A stretch of 64,000 bases of DNA from Pseudopyrenochaeta lycopersici (Eukaryota; Ascomycota; Dothideomycetes; Pleosporales; Pseudopyrenochaetaceae), in NCBI GenBank assembly GCA_003313425.1, contig NHZP01000017.1, forward strand, positions 868,001 to 932,000. Reading direction: 5' to 3'. The translations under genes were made by a program, and so were the position numbers. Shown piece by piece: positions 50,578 to 62,070 of the stretch. The notes under the pieces are model-generated. The model made no database searches. It saw nothing but the letters and a program-made list of their open reading frames with translations, and was not told the origin of the DNA. Position 1 is the first letter of the stretch; every line of letters begins with the position of its first letter.

Positions 50578-51734
50578 CTACACCGAAGCAGGAGCAGCAG
50601 CCCCGATAACCGTCTTCGCAGCGATAGCCTCGAGCCGTTTGAATCCACCATGCTCTTTGACGCCCTCCTGCAGCACCACCATTCTCTTCTGATCTCCAGT
50701 CGGGTCTTCGGCTTCCTCCTCAAGCCCCCAAGCCAAGTACTCATTGGTATAATTCGGCTTGAAGCTATCATCAAGCACACCGAGCCTCTTCCCGTAGCGC
50801 GTCACTTTCTCCCAGTCGCGCTTGACATTTTGAAGATCAGGGCTGAAATAAGCAAAGCTGCGTTCAAAGATCTTGCGGTTCGTCGGGGTATTCATAGCAG
50901 ACTTGAACGCGCAGAACTCCTCCCACGCTTGGTCGGGTGATGCAAGCACAAAGTCTGTCGCTCGCTTGCAGGCACGCAGGAAAGCCCGAACCTTCTCGGG
51001 ATTCTTGGCGATGAACGCGTCGTTTCCGATGTACAAGATGCTACAGAAGCAGCAACAACCAAGCTGAGCCAACTCGTCGATGCGCAACATTTTCACCTCA
51101 TCGCGGGAGCGGCTCTGACTCACGAGCCACTCTTCAAGTTCGACCATTTGCACGTTTTCAAGGCCGATTCCAGCATCAATTTCGCCTGTAATGATAGACC
51201 GGGTGACGTTCATACCGACGCGGACGGCGGTGTAGTCGTCAGGCAACATGCCGTAGTGAGCGGTCAATTCATCGAGCTGAATTTTGCCGAATTCGCCCAC
51301 ATAACCAATCTTTTTACCCTTCAGGGTGGTGAAGTCTGGCGTGATGCCAGAGGAGGTGAGGTATACAACCCCAGTGAAGGGCTCATTGAGCAGGGAGCCG
51401 ATGGAATGGACAGGGAATCCACGCGCTGCGGCGGCGAGGGTGTGGATCATGGCTTTGAAGCCGAGATCGACTTTGCCGGAACCAATGATTTCGGTGACAT
51501 CCTGAAGTATTTAGTATTGTATTTGTAATGCGTTTCGTGGTAGGCATACGCTTGGATCATTGGGCTCAAGCAGAGCGACTTTGATGCCTTCGTCTTTGAA
51601 GTAACCCTTGCTCTGGGCGAGATACAGAGGCGCATGGTACGGAGTGGCATGCCTATTCACTATCAGTATGACTTCCTCCCAATTGGATGCATGACGCACC
51701 AGTTGGTTAGGAAAGTGATCTTATCAGTCGACAT
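50578..51734 (-). CDS. THI5: Thiamine pyrimidine synthase THI5/NMT1 (HMP-phosphate synthase)
   Basis: Makes the pyrimidine half of thiamine (HMP-P) from the enzyme's own active-site histidine and pyridoxal phosphate, so each molecule acts once. Exons 51734-51700, 51652-51550 and 51501-50578 give about 353 aa. The start reads [20 protein letters not shown], with the first splice creating the W-H join. The PLP lysine K62 and the donor histidine H66 are present in [12 protein letters not shown], at the same numbers as in the yeast enzyme, and the iron-binding CCCFC motif is intact ([11 protein letters not shown]). The C-terminus is about a dozen residues longer than in yeast. A TPP riboswitch sits in the 5' leader, so thiamine should repress expression. 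Confidence 0.97.
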
Positions 51735-51761
51735 ATTCACGGTGGTTCAGAAATTGCTACG

Positions 51762-51960
51762 CTAGTCAGTACGCCAACATGTGGGGGAAGGGACATCAGG
51801 AAGCAGCAGTAGTCCTTTCGCTGGTATTGCCCAGATCAAGTTTGAACGGTATAATCTCAGAACAAGCCAACATCAGCCTGCCCTTCCTGAAGCAGGAAGA
51901 GCACGTTGTGGATGGCTTGAACACCCGCCATGCTTTGCTTCAGATGGTTGAGATGGGTAC
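51762..51960 (-). other. Probable 5'-leader intron of THI5 containing the riboswitch
   Basis: Reverse strand: candidate donor CAG/GTACCC at 51960 and acceptor CTGACTAG ending at 51762, 28 nt before the ATG at 51734. The interval encloses the riboswitch. In other filamentous fungi TPP riboswitches act by choosing splice sites in such leader introns. Other donors inside the riboswitch cannot be excluded. Confidence 0.45.
51801..51940 (-). ncRNA. TPP (thiamine pyrophosphate) riboswitch
   Basis: Read in reverse, the segment contains the two hallmark TPP-binding strings: CTGAGATTATACC at 51860-51848, and CTTGATCTGGGCAATACCAG followed by CGAAAGG down to about 51814. The pyrimidine-sensing CTGAGA and the diphosphate-sensing ACCAGCGAAAGGA are both intact. 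A P2 helix can form between CGGGT (near 51925) and ACCG. A long P3 forms from CAAGCC pairing with GGCTTG across about 60 nt; an extended P3 is normal in fungi. A weak P1 (AAGCA with TGCTT) closes the structure. It lies 67-206 nt before the THI5 start. Confidence 0.93.
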
Positions 51961-53670
51961 CTGACGATGTCATGCCGACATTCATTACTTGACCACGAGA
52001 CAAAGTCCTCGAGCGAAGAGGAGGGGTGTCATAACCCCGATGTGCTGTTTCGATGATAGCATCGTACCGTTATGGGGTGGTGGTGTTGGCGGTGATAAAT
52101 ATTTTTGATGGAAATTGAATGAAGTTCAGGATGAAGAGCATACACAATGATGAGCCCCGCATCCTTTATAGATGCCAGAATCGGCTTTTCCGGAGCCAAC
52201 ACCACAAAGTGCTCATTATGCATGCGTTTTGGTAAACAGTGGGGCAGTGAGGGGTACAACTGTTGGGCACGTCAATTCGCACGGTTGATATCGCAGCGTC
52301 ATAATTGGACAACGCGGAACTTGCTCCTTAATCTCCTTATTCGCTACAAACCTGCGGCGTGAGTGTCGTTTTGATCTGGTGGTGCCTTTTCCCTATTTTC
52401 ACAGTGTGTCCGCAATATTTCTCGCATGGTTTGACAGTTCCTATCGACAAACAAATGACATATTTCATCTCGAGTTTGGCTATCAGACTGGTCTCGTATC
52501 ATCAGATCCAGGATTCTCTTCAACATTATAATCACACATAAGCATATCTTGACACATTTTCATAGTATAAGGCAGGTGACAAGACTTAGTTTTGTGTGCA
52601 CAGCACGTGCACATGTTGTGAAAATAGAATAGTATCAAGGGTCACTTATGCAACGCCCAGGAGCCTAATGAGTCAGACCAGGATGTCAGGTCATACCTTT
52701 TTCCAGCCAGTAATCGGGGCATGTATTTTCTTTACCAGATCGCGAAGGTACACATGTACTAGCAAGCCAGCCTTCTTCAGGCTGCATAGGGTACGCAAAA
52801 TTGTTATCGTAATATTGAAATCTTGCTCTAGAGGCACGAAAAAGTGCATAGGCAAAGCTCTCAGTGTGTGCAAGTGCTGAGTGCAGATGTGCTGAGCGTA
52901 TTGCGCGTGGTCTCTTACGATGTGTGAGGAATGACGTTGTAGCAGTGCTCCGACGTAGATCTCCTTGTTGCTAGGATGAAACATTAGGTTTCCAATTATA
53001 AAAGGTTGCCGTACTGTCAATGAAAAATATCATATGTACTTTTTCGTATGGCAGAAATCAATCCTAGTGAAGGTTCTTGAGAAAGCACTTGCCGCTATCG
53101 GAAGATTGCAAGGCGTTCCATCCTTTCTTGGTCGACTTGGGCCAGAAGCAAGCTTGGTCAGCGCTTACCTGGCATGATCCATCACCCGTGCTTGCCTTCT
53201 CTTCAAAATTGAGGAGGCCGTAATCCGAAGTTTGTCCATGTAAGCCATTTGCCGCGGAGCCTCGTGCCAATGATAAGATTATCGAAGGATCTAATCAGAT
53301 CAAATTTTCTACGCCAAGAAAGTCGACTAGGATTATTACTCCACTCTGTCTCCAGTTTGACTTCATCTAATGTGTGATCCTCAAAACATGCACAGCCAAG
53401 AAATCTAGGTTACAGTCGCTACGCTTCTTCGGATGCGACACGAGGCAAAATGGCCCCTAAGCAGCCTTGATGGTTCGACTAATATGCCGTGTGTGCTTGA
53501 ATGGGTTGGAAGTGGATAACAGATCAAACATGGAACGGGTGAAGTAGGAATAGAAGGGGAGGAAAGAAAGTACAAAAAGCATTCTATTGTTGCTTTTCTC
53601 CGTTCGTGGCAGGTCACTGCGGCTGTTCTCTTCCGTTCGACTGATCAACTTGTCTGCCCGATCCTCTAGC
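51961..53670. other. Intergenic region between THI5 and the siderophore-type transporter
   Basis: Both flanking genes are transcribed outward, so their promoters lie here. A reverse ORF at 53064-53270 ends in a Cys-containing segment (GDGSCQVSADQACFWPK...GKCF) that could be a decayed small secreted protein, but no signal peptide or splice partner was found. Reverse ORF 52691-53020 is unrecognised. Confidence 0.4.
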
Positions 53671-55540
53671 ATGGGTTTCCTCAACCTTTCCAAGAATAAA
53701 ACCACCGATGAGGTTGCGCCAGCCGAGGCGCAGCCTCAAGTTACTGTTGATTTCGAGAAAGGAGTTTCTTCTAATGCTACATCTGAGAAGGCTGAAGATG
53801 AGGAAAGCCTCTCCAGTAGTGCGCAAGCCGGTGTCAAAGCTGTTGAAGCTGCAGCCATTGTTTGGACAAAATATCATCTAGTCGGTGCCTATATCATGTA
53901 AGATCTCCCAAATCACCCAAATCCCGGTAACAACTAAGTAAGCTTTAGCATCTGGTGGATCTATTTCGTTACTGCACTCCAAGAAGTTGTTGTCCGAGCC
54001 ATGAATCCCTATGTTACAAGCGCCTTTCGCCTACACTCGCTCACAGCGGCTACTGGTATCATGTCTTCTATCATTGGAGGTCTTTCTAAGATCCCTCTGG
54101 CGAAACTTTTGGACACATGGGGCCGTCCACAAGGCCTTTTATTATCATTGTTCGTTTGGATGGTCGGTTACATCATGATGGCTTCATGCCGGAATGTTGA
54201 GACCTATGCGGCGGCTCAAGTGTTCTCTTCCACTGGGTAATTACTCTTATACTTCAAATATCATCTATGGCTAATGAAGTATCAGGTCCCAAGCGGTCTC
54301 ATATATCCTGACGGTCTTCATTGCTGACACCTCCACACTCAAGAACCGCGCACTCATGCTCTCATTTGCGACCTCTCCTTATGTGATCACAACTTGGGTC
54401 GGTGGGCCTGTCGCGCAATCAGTACTCGCCGGCCCGGGATGGCGCTGGGCGTTCGGAATCTTTACAATCATTATACCCATTGTCGTCATCCCTCTGGCGA
54501 TTCTAGTACTGTACAATGATCGGAAAGCCAAGAAGCTGGGTCTTATTGAGTCAACGAAGATTCAATGGAATGCCCAAGCAATCAAGAAATTCTGCATCGA
54601 CATCGATCTTATCGGGATCCTAATTCTGGTTGCAGGCATGGCCCTCTTCCTCCTTCCGATGAGTTTATGGTCTTATCAAGCGAAGAAATGGGAATCTCCC
54701 ATGATCATAGGCATGATAGTCACTGGGTTCGTTCTTCTCATCTCATTCCCCGTTTGGGAGAAGTTCTTCGCGCCGGTGACCTTTATCCCCTATAAACTCC
54801 TCCTCGATCGCACGGTCTTTTTCGCCGGCATCATGTTCGTCTTTGTCTACTTCAACAAAGCCATCTGGGGTTCGTACTTTGGCTCTATGCTTCAAGTTGT
54901 GTGGGGCTTGAATGTAACGAAAGCGAGCTATGTTAGCAGCATATATCGTGTTGTATCCTGCTTCTGGTGCTTGGCTGCTGTGGGGCCGGCCATCAAAATT
55001 ACAGGGAGATTCAAGTGGGTTGCAGTATTCTTTGCGTTGCCGATCGATATCTTGACCATCGGGTTGATGATCCACTTCCGACAGCCAGGAACAAATATTG
55101 GATTCATTGTCATGACCCAGATTTTCACTGCTGTTGCAGGTGGCAGCATCGTCATCGCAGGAGAAATGGCAATGATGGCGCCCTCTGATCATCAGCATAT
55201 GGCTGTCATCATCGCCGTTCTTAACTTGTTCTGTTCGATTGGCAGCGCAGCAGGCAGCACCGTATCGGCTGCTATCTGGACGGGGACTTTCTACAACAAC
55301 CTGGTCAAGCATGTACCAGCGGGCGTTAACATCAAGAGTATCTATGCTTCACTACCTACGCAACTGTCATACAAGTGGGGTTCGCCGGAGAGGATGGGCA
55401 TTGCGCAGGCTTATGCCGACTCTCAGAGACTGATGCTGATCACGAGTATTTGCATGGTGTCAGTCGCTCTGGTTGCAGCTTCATTCTGGCGTGATATCAA
55501 TATCAAAAACATCAAGCAGGTGAAGGGTCGCGTTGTGTAA
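53671..55540 (+). CDS. Siderophore-iron transporter-like MFS protein
   Basis: Exons 53671-53897, 53949-54236 and 54286-55540, about 589 aa. A hydrophilic acidic N-terminus of about 65 residues is followed by many membrane segments, consistent with the 14-helix SIT/ARN family that imports ferric siderophores by proton symport. Family-like pieces are WWIYFVTALQEVVVRAMNPY in the first helix, GRPQGLLLSLFVWMVGYIMM, FIADTSTLKNRALM and GPGWRWAFGIF. The start is the ATG at 53671; the frame is open upstream but without another ATG. No siderophore synthetase is in the window, so it may take up foreign siderophores or have a different substrate. Confidence 0.85.
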
Positions 55541-55780
55541 TCGGGTGCTACAAATTTGGCGTGGTGGACAAGTAAACTGCTAGGAACGGAGAACATCTGA
55601 TACTGCTGCTCTCATATTCCCATTCACTTCAACTATTCCGAGTTGTTGTTGCAGTGAAATTATGTTTGGTTTAATAAAATGCAATGATGTTTGAATTTAT
55701 AAGTTACATGACTTCACATAACTATATCGTCATTTATTTGTCTGAAATGGCTACGTGAGGCAGTCTCCCGAATAGCACTC

Positions 55781-57481
55781 TTACGAACGCGGAACTTTTG
55801 GCCGAAAAGGACTCCTTTTGAGCAAGAAAAATGCGGAAACATAGATTCCGGCACCAAGCGCCAGCAACCCGGCGTAAGTTCCAAAGCCCTTCAGATACTT
55901 TGGTTTGTCTTCATTAGGGAATAAGTAAGAGCCGTAAACCTGAGCAAGATTACCCAAACCATTGACGAAGGCAAGTGAGATAGCTCGCGTTTCAGGATCA
56001 AGTGGACCCATAGACACAGAAGCATAGGACAATGCGAGAGGATTGGCGGTCCAAATCATGCTGTTAATGAAGACAAGAAAGACATATCGAGGAATATAGG
56101 CATATATACTGGCGGAAAGAGCACAAAAGACTGCGCCGATGACCAGTGCGGTGGCACACAAGATGGGACGGAAGGGGTGAATGCGGTCGGCGAAAATGGC
56201 CGTGGGAACAGCAATTGCAAAGGCAACAACGTAGAGAGGCACAGTCACTAAGCTAGGTCAGAATATCTTCCTTTATAGCTTTGGCTGGAGAGACTGATAG
56301 ACTTACTATACTGTGCCATAGAGCCTTTATAACCCAGTCCTTGGACTAGGGTCGGGTTGAAATAGCTCAAGCTGTAGCATCCGATGATCGTCATGTACCC
56401 AAGACAAAGGAGCCACAAGCGCCAGTTGGATACTGCATTCATGAAAGCTTTGCCATGCGAGACAGATTTCTCTCCGTCACCACTACCAGCGACGTGCATA
56501 CCATCCGCCCTGAGTCGAGCAAGAGCGAGTTCGCGCTCGCGTGGTGTCAATTGTCGCGCAGTGGACGGCCAGTCAAGGAGCAGGAAGGGTGCGGGAATAG
56601 CGCATGCTACTGTAGCGACGCCTTGGACGATGAAAAGCCTTTCCACAGATTAGTTCTAATAATTGCATTAGTAGGAAATTAGACATACCATTGCCAGCCA
56701 GAAAGTCCATGTGAACCAGCAAGGCTGTCAACGATGGCACCAGCAATTATACCACCGAAAGCACCTGACAAGATACCAGCACTGAGGAAGCACATGAAGC
56801 GCTTTGACTGTTCATGCCTTCGGTACCAATTCGATATGATGAAGAGAACAGCAGGACTAAATCCAGCTTCTGTGACACCAAGAAGGAAGCGAACGCCAAT
56901 CAGCTGAGCTGGTGTCTTTACAAGCGCCATGAGTGCAGATACGCTTCCCCAGAAGACCATCAAAGTAGGTATCCAAATGGAGGGACGAACGCGGGAAAGG
57001 ACCATGCTGCATCATGTTAGTTGGGCATGCCTATATGGAAAGAAGTTTTCATAGCTTACTTGGAAGGGACCTCGAAGAAAACGTATCCGACCTGGAATAT
57101 GACAATAGCGAGGAAGTACTCATTCGAAGTCAGACCGAGATCTCGGTCCATGCCAGCAACTTTCGCGTTACCAATAGCAGTTCGATCCTGAACAGACGGT
57201 CAATGCGAGTTAGTTCTTAAGGAATGTGCAGTATATACCATGTATGAAAAGCAGTACAAGACCCAAATGGTCGGCATCAGATACATATCTATCTTCCGCA
57301 CCAGTTTCTTTTCTTCTTCTGTCTTTTCTTCGAAGGGCGCACTGACAAGCTTGAGGTCAGGGTCGCTCGACGTAGTAGTCTCGTTGTGGGCGGCATCCTG
57401 CTTCGGATCGGTAGTTGTGATGTTACCCAAGTGTTCAACCTCCGTCTTCCAGAATTCCCGGTCGGGATGCTGAGATACCAT
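55781..57481 (-). CDS. MFS transporter, allantoate/nicotinate (Dal5/Tna1, ACS) family
   Basis: Five exons: 57481-57239, 57187-57060, 57006-56689, 56638-56307 and 56247-55781, about 495 aa. The family imports organic anions such as allantoate, nicotinate, pantothenate and, in some members, vitamin precursors. Visible family signatures are NEYFLAIVIFQVGYVFFEVP followed by SNMVLSRVRPS, GVRFLLGVTEAGFSPAVLF and NWYRRHEQSKRF. An Asp/Glu/Lys-rich N-terminus precedes helix 1. All four introns are 46-59 nt with GT...AG ends and consistent phases. It is tail-to-tail with the siderophore-type transporter and upstream of an AhpD-like gene on the same strand. A 20 bp perfect palindrome lies about 220 bp before its start. 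Confidence 0.9.
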
Positions 57482-58160
57482 ATTGCAAGACTTCAAATCC
57501 AGATGAATAGAAGATTTTATTAAGAGGATGAAAAGGAGAGTGTGGTGTCGCAAGATAAACGTGAGTGTCGATCCTTGATTATATAGACGTATGTCCTCCA
57601 GGCTGTGCTTTGATTAGCGTGTCTGCGGCATCTCTGCAACCAAGACTTTGGAGCAGCCGCCGTTGGTAAAGCATCCGCTTTTAACAGTCGTCTCGAGTGG
57701 GTTCCCCATGGGGAACCCTTAGGCGACTTTTGCCCTAGTGGCGTGTTAGTGGAAAATTCCCCGCATTGGTGATCTCGGGACATGTTTTCCAAGACGGCCG
57801 ATTCAAGGCAAAGCTGCTGACACGGTACTACACTCGTGACGTCCCATGAACGTGCTACGGAGACATGAAAGAGTCCCCGATGCGACGGCAACGCTTATGT
57901 CGGAAATGTGGGGTGATTGACTTGAAAGCGAATCGTCTGATGTTGGGCTGAATGCCTAACATGGAGGTCAGGGGTCATGTCCTGCCGGATAGCTTGGCAT
58001 CGAACTGGGAGCAGTGATGTCGTTGGCTCTCGTTACGAACTAGAGGGTCACCCACTTCGAACCATTCAATTCGATTTTGGATACTATCAACTATCATGCG
58101 CTGTAGATGCAAGCCACTTCCATTGCACCGAAAGATAGAAAACAGTAAATTCATTGGGTC
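57482..58160. other. Promoter region of the ACS-family transporter
   Basis: 679 bp between the transporter start and the stop of the AhpD-like gene. It contains the palindrome at 57699-57718. The reverse ORF 57520-57891 is unsupported. Confidence 0.45.
57699..57718. promoter_or_regulatory. 20 bp perfect palindrome, possible operator
   Basis: GGGTTCCCCATGGGGAACCC reads identically on both strands. It is placed 218-237 bp before the transporter ATG, where activator sites of fungal genes usually lie. No known factor is matched; its role is an inference from symmetry and position. Confidence 0.4.
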
Positions 58161-59098
58161 TCAGACTTCATGTTCAATGTCTGCGACTCTGGGTACCCTG
58201 TGAAGGCGTAAGCCACAGAAAGTCGCAACGAGCTCGATCTGTGCAATGTCAGCGAACACATTCTCGGTATTCACTCTAGCACTTACACATTGTTGTAGTG
58301 TCTCGACGTCCTCCTTGCTCACACCGATTCGCCTCGTTCCTCGGAGATGCCATGCGGTCTCGCGTGGCAGATTTTGGATCATAATACCAGATAGAACCGT
58401 AAGCTCAGTCTCGACGTCGTTCAAAATGCTATGATCGGAGAGATAGAGGCCGTAGGTGATCTGCTTGCTCGTCCAATCTGATCATGTATGAGTAGGCATC
58501 AGAGAGCAGACAGCTTAAGCTCACCGAAATCTCGCTGCGACGCTAAGACATTGTCAATATTTTGCTGGTTGTGCTGATAGAGGCGATTCTGCCACTCAAA
58601 ACCCCGCTTTGCATTCGCCTCGTCGCATTGCCATCCTTCTCTGTATTCTTGTCAGCGATTTCCTTCATTTTTACCTTTCTCGTCTCACCTTGAGAAACTA
58701 TAGTCTTTATCTTCCGGCCGCGTAATTGCATCGATGTCGAACATGGCTTCTAACGGCTTACAAACGCCGATGATAACGATAAGCTTAAACATAGTCTCTC
58801 TTATCCTTCGCATCAAGGCTTGCCGTTGTTCAGATGTTTGATATTCGGGCCGCTTGATGAGCTCTTTGTAGAGGAGAGGTGCAAAGCCAGGCTGGCCGCC
58901 GCCAACCATCGCGGCGTACTACAAGCTGCATCAACCAATGCTCATGCGTGATAAAAAATACTATCAACTTACTGTGAGTATGTACCACTTATCATCTCCC
59001 AGCGTCTTAGAAGGAAATTTGTCCTCTAGGGCTTGGAAGAGCGCGAGCGCTTCCTCCTCTGTGGGATCGCGAGGAATTGGGAGCTCGTTGTTAGCCAT
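58161..59098 (-). CDS. AhpD-like / carboxymuconolactone-decarboxylase-fold protein
   Basis: Five exons: 59098-58973, 58918-58689, 58640-58525, 58477-58287 and 58238-58161, about 246 aa. Every join keeps the frame and builds a smooth all-helical protein. Segments characteristic of fungal AhpD-like proteins are KPEYQTSEQRQALMRRIRE-like text near residue 65, ITYGLYLSDHSILNDVETEL, LPRETAWHLRGTRRIGVSKE and the end HRVPRVADIEHEV. The peroxidase CxxC of bacterial AhpD is not present, so redox activity is doubtful and the catalytic role is open. It starts 450 bp from, and faces away from, an SDR gene, suggesting shared control. Confidence 0.72.
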
Positions 59099-59548
59099 GT
59101 TTCCACCGGCGTGCTTGTAAGGGCGAGTCTCGATAGTAAAAGGTATCTTTCTGGGTAAGTGACATTATCGCCATTGTCTCCGAATGTGTGGGGTTTGGAT
59201 TCCGAAGGTCGGACAACTGCAACTGCGTAGGGCGAATCGCGACGCTTGTTCGGAACGCTCCCACTCTTAGCGGGGTAACACCCACGCCTCTCGGAGAGCA
59301 GCATGTCTCCCCGACTTACGCACTACTGAAGTGGAGACACGGCTTATGATGGGAATTCATCGAAAGCGGGTAGTCTAGTTGCACTAACTTCATGTCCGCA
59401 TACCCGCAATATCTTTCTTGCTGCGTCCATAGACACAAAAGCTTCCCTTAGAGTGCCTTCAGGTTACCTTCTCTCTAATACCTCAAATGGTCACTTAAGC
59501 ACCAATCCTGAGACACGATAAGATCACATATATCATACCTACTGAGAC
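59099..59548. promoter_or_regulatory. Divergent promoter, AhpD-like gene / SDR
   Basis: 450 bp between outward-facing starts. No copy of the 57699 palindrome was found here and no other site is recognised. Confidence 0.4.
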
Positions 59549-60567
59549 ATGTCCACCAATTCCTTCACGCTTCCTAATGGTAAACCAAAGACCGTGATCG
59601 TGACTGGCGGCGCAGGAGGCATCGGCGCACAAACGATCCGCACCTACCACTCTCAGGGCTGCAACGTTGTGATAGCAGACCTACCATTCGCAAAAGATGC
59701 TGCCAACGACTTAATATCCTCCCTGTCGGATGCTAGCCGGGCGCTTTACCATCCGACCAACATCGTCAATTGGGATGATATGAAGGCTCTGTTTCGGGAG
59801 ACGAAGAAGAAATTCGGGCAAGTTGACATTGTCATCGCAAATGCCGGCTTGATGGAAAGTAGAGGCTTCTTTGACTTCGATGAAGATGAGCAGGGGGAAC
59901 TAAAGGAGCAGAGTGAGGCTTGGAGGGTGATTGATGTTAACCTGAAGGGGACTATGAACAGTGAGCGTTGAAATGCCATCACACGAAGTGCTTCCTGCTG
60001 ATTTGACGCAGCGCTTCGGTTAGCAATGCATTCTATGAAGTCCAACCCGCCCGACTCAGACGGTGCACGAGGCTCAGTGGTCCTCATTGCCTCAACATCC
60101 GGCTACTTCGGTGGCACAGGAGTAGTATCGTACATCTCTTCTAAGCATGGAGTTGTTGGTCTTGCCCGTTCTTCACAAAGAGTCGCGAATCAGCTTGGCG
60201 TTCGTGTCAACGTTGTTGCGCCCTTCTTTACGCCCACATATATCACGACAGGCTATTCTGACCAGTGGAAAGAGCGAGGCTTACCGGCAAATACAGTCGA
60301 AGATGTCGCGAATTCGATTGTGGCCACGAGCACAAACCCTGAGCGAAAGGGGCATAGTATGATGGTGAGTTCGAGTTTGAACAATTTCTGTCCATGGTAG
60401 AGTTAACATTGGCCTAGGTGGCTGGAAGTCTAGTCAAGGAGATTGAAACAGCCCGAACATCATTGACGAAGCAATGGCTAGGCGAAGAGATTGCAGATGT
60501 GATGGCCAAAGGGGGTAAATTTTTCGACGATATGGGTGGTTACACGCTTCCAAAGGCACGTTCATGA
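59549..60567 (+). CDS. Short-chain dehydrogenase (classical SDR, 15-PGDH-like)
   Basis: Three exons: 59549-59960, 60024-60364 and 60418-60567, about 300 aa. Motifs are VTGGAGGIG (NAD-binding), IANAGL (NAG motif), the catalytic Ser in IASTSGYFG and YISSKHG (YxxxK). The splice after KGTMN restores the usual helix before the catalytic serine. Asp in VVIADLP after the second strand suggests NAD rather than NADP. Oxidation of a secondary alcohol is expected; the substrate is unknown. The gene diverges from the AhpD-like gene. Confidence 0.9.
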
Positions 60568-61086
60568 GCTCTCCCTGAGCCGCACTCGGGTTTAGTATCG
60601 TCTTAGTCTTGGTTCGAGCGATCTTTGGCTGAAAAACTTTCATACTATTAGGGATTTGTTTGCATCCTAGCAGGTACTAATTCGAACCATTGTGCCATAT
60701 CGCTTCTCACTCCTCACTAAATACTTCCCACTTTGCCTGCCGTCCCTACATTCACTGGTTAATTTAGTCATGATTTCTGCAAATTTGAGCACAGTCTCTA
60801 CTGCTTTTGTCATCCATTCGAGTCTGGCATAATCGCATTGATATGTCTGGCAATCGTGTTGATAGCAGACCCATGTTTAGATCAAATGTATATCCAAGCC
60901 TTTGCATAGTATGAGTCCATGTTTAGAATTGTGATTGAGCTTCACGAAGTTGGCGCAATTTAAGCCAAGAGTACATGAATGATTTCGATGTGAAAGAAGA
61001 GCTTGTCGAACAAGACAAATCTTGCTCAAAGACAGGACATGGTAACACCGTTACGAAGAATCATCGCTCCCGGTCATAAACCCATT
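60568..61086. other. Convergent intergenic region, SDR / LPMO
   Basis: 519 bp of 3' flanks, AT-rich. No gene seen. Confidence 0.5.
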
Positions 61087-62070
61087 TCAAGAGCTCCATC
61101 CGTTGTCTCCCCAAACCGGCCCGCCCGGGGGAGTGTAGGGGTTTGTGGCCGAGATAGCCCTATATTCGAGGAAAATGCTCTTCTTATCATCTGGCTGATA
61201 TGCGCCCGGAAGCGCAATTCCAGCTGGAAGTGCCGTAGTTCCACTTCCTGTGATTGTAATCTGATGGCAACCCGGGTAGAACTGCGCCAAATTGCCATCT
61301 GAAACATAGCATGTTAGTTTGTTATTCTAATAAAATGGTGATCACAAGAATCTGTTCCCTTCATGCACATGCACTGAAATTGACTTACTCGTGTTCGTCC
61401 TCTGTAGGCCCAAGATCTCGTGTCGAAGAATATACTCTCCCGCCTTGATCTTAGATGGTAGTTTGATAGTATAGGTGCTGTTCTGCGTTGGCAATCTTTT
61501 GCTCGCCCAAGGGACGGCTTGCGATGCATCGTAACCAGCTTGGTCAATCTTGACCCAGACCGCGCCAGAGCTGCCGGAGAATGCGCTGCATTTTCCTTTG
61601 CAATCGGCGAGGTAGGTGAGAATGGGGCCGGGGTGGTCGGACTGCCAGTCTGTCCTGTGGAATGGGCGGGCGTAGTCAGTACATGTGCTAAGGTATATGG
61701 ACTTGGAAAGGATAGAGGAGCGTACCACATGAATTTTACGGTGCTGCCCGCGGCTACACTGGCGGTGTTGGTTGCGGGTACGTTATTCTTGCTATCTCGG
61801 CCGATGTTGCAGGTAATCTGAAGTCATATTGTTGGCATCGATGTCAAACACAGTTAATAAAGTGAAATCACATACTGCATCTGTCGTGAAGAGGCCATCA
61901 GTGACAGGCCCATTGTCTTTGAAGATACGGGTGATCTTGTTGACAGCTGGATTCTTCTGGGGATCTTTGTACGGGTTCCACGTATCGACAAGAGAGTCTC
62001 CAAACCAGATTTGTTGAACGAAGCCATGGCCTGCGGCAAGAGGGAGAAGCGTGAGATAGAGAGACTTCAT
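61087..62070 (-). CDS. AA9 lytic polysaccharide monooxygenase (formerly GH61)
   Basis: Secreted copper enzyme that oxidatively cleaves cellulose and related glucans. Four exons: 62070-61876, 61817-61726, 61654-61389 and 61298-61087, about 254 aa. The signal peptide is short (MKSLYLTLLPLAAG), and cleavage exposes His15 (HGFVQQIWFGD), the N-terminal half of the copper histidine brace. The second copper His is in SDHPGPILTYLADC, the conserved second-shell segment reads LRHEILGLQ, and the axial Tyr is in QFYPGCHQI. The splices build FMWTDWQSDHPGP and RTNTNGNLAQFYPGC. There is no C-terminal cellulose-binding module. Expression probably responds to plant biomass. Confidence 0.93.

Noticed and set aside
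51511..51699. 62-codon ORF reading through THI5 exon 2 and its introns
   Set aside because: It is THI5 exon 2 read with retained flanking introns; splicing gives the conserved protein.
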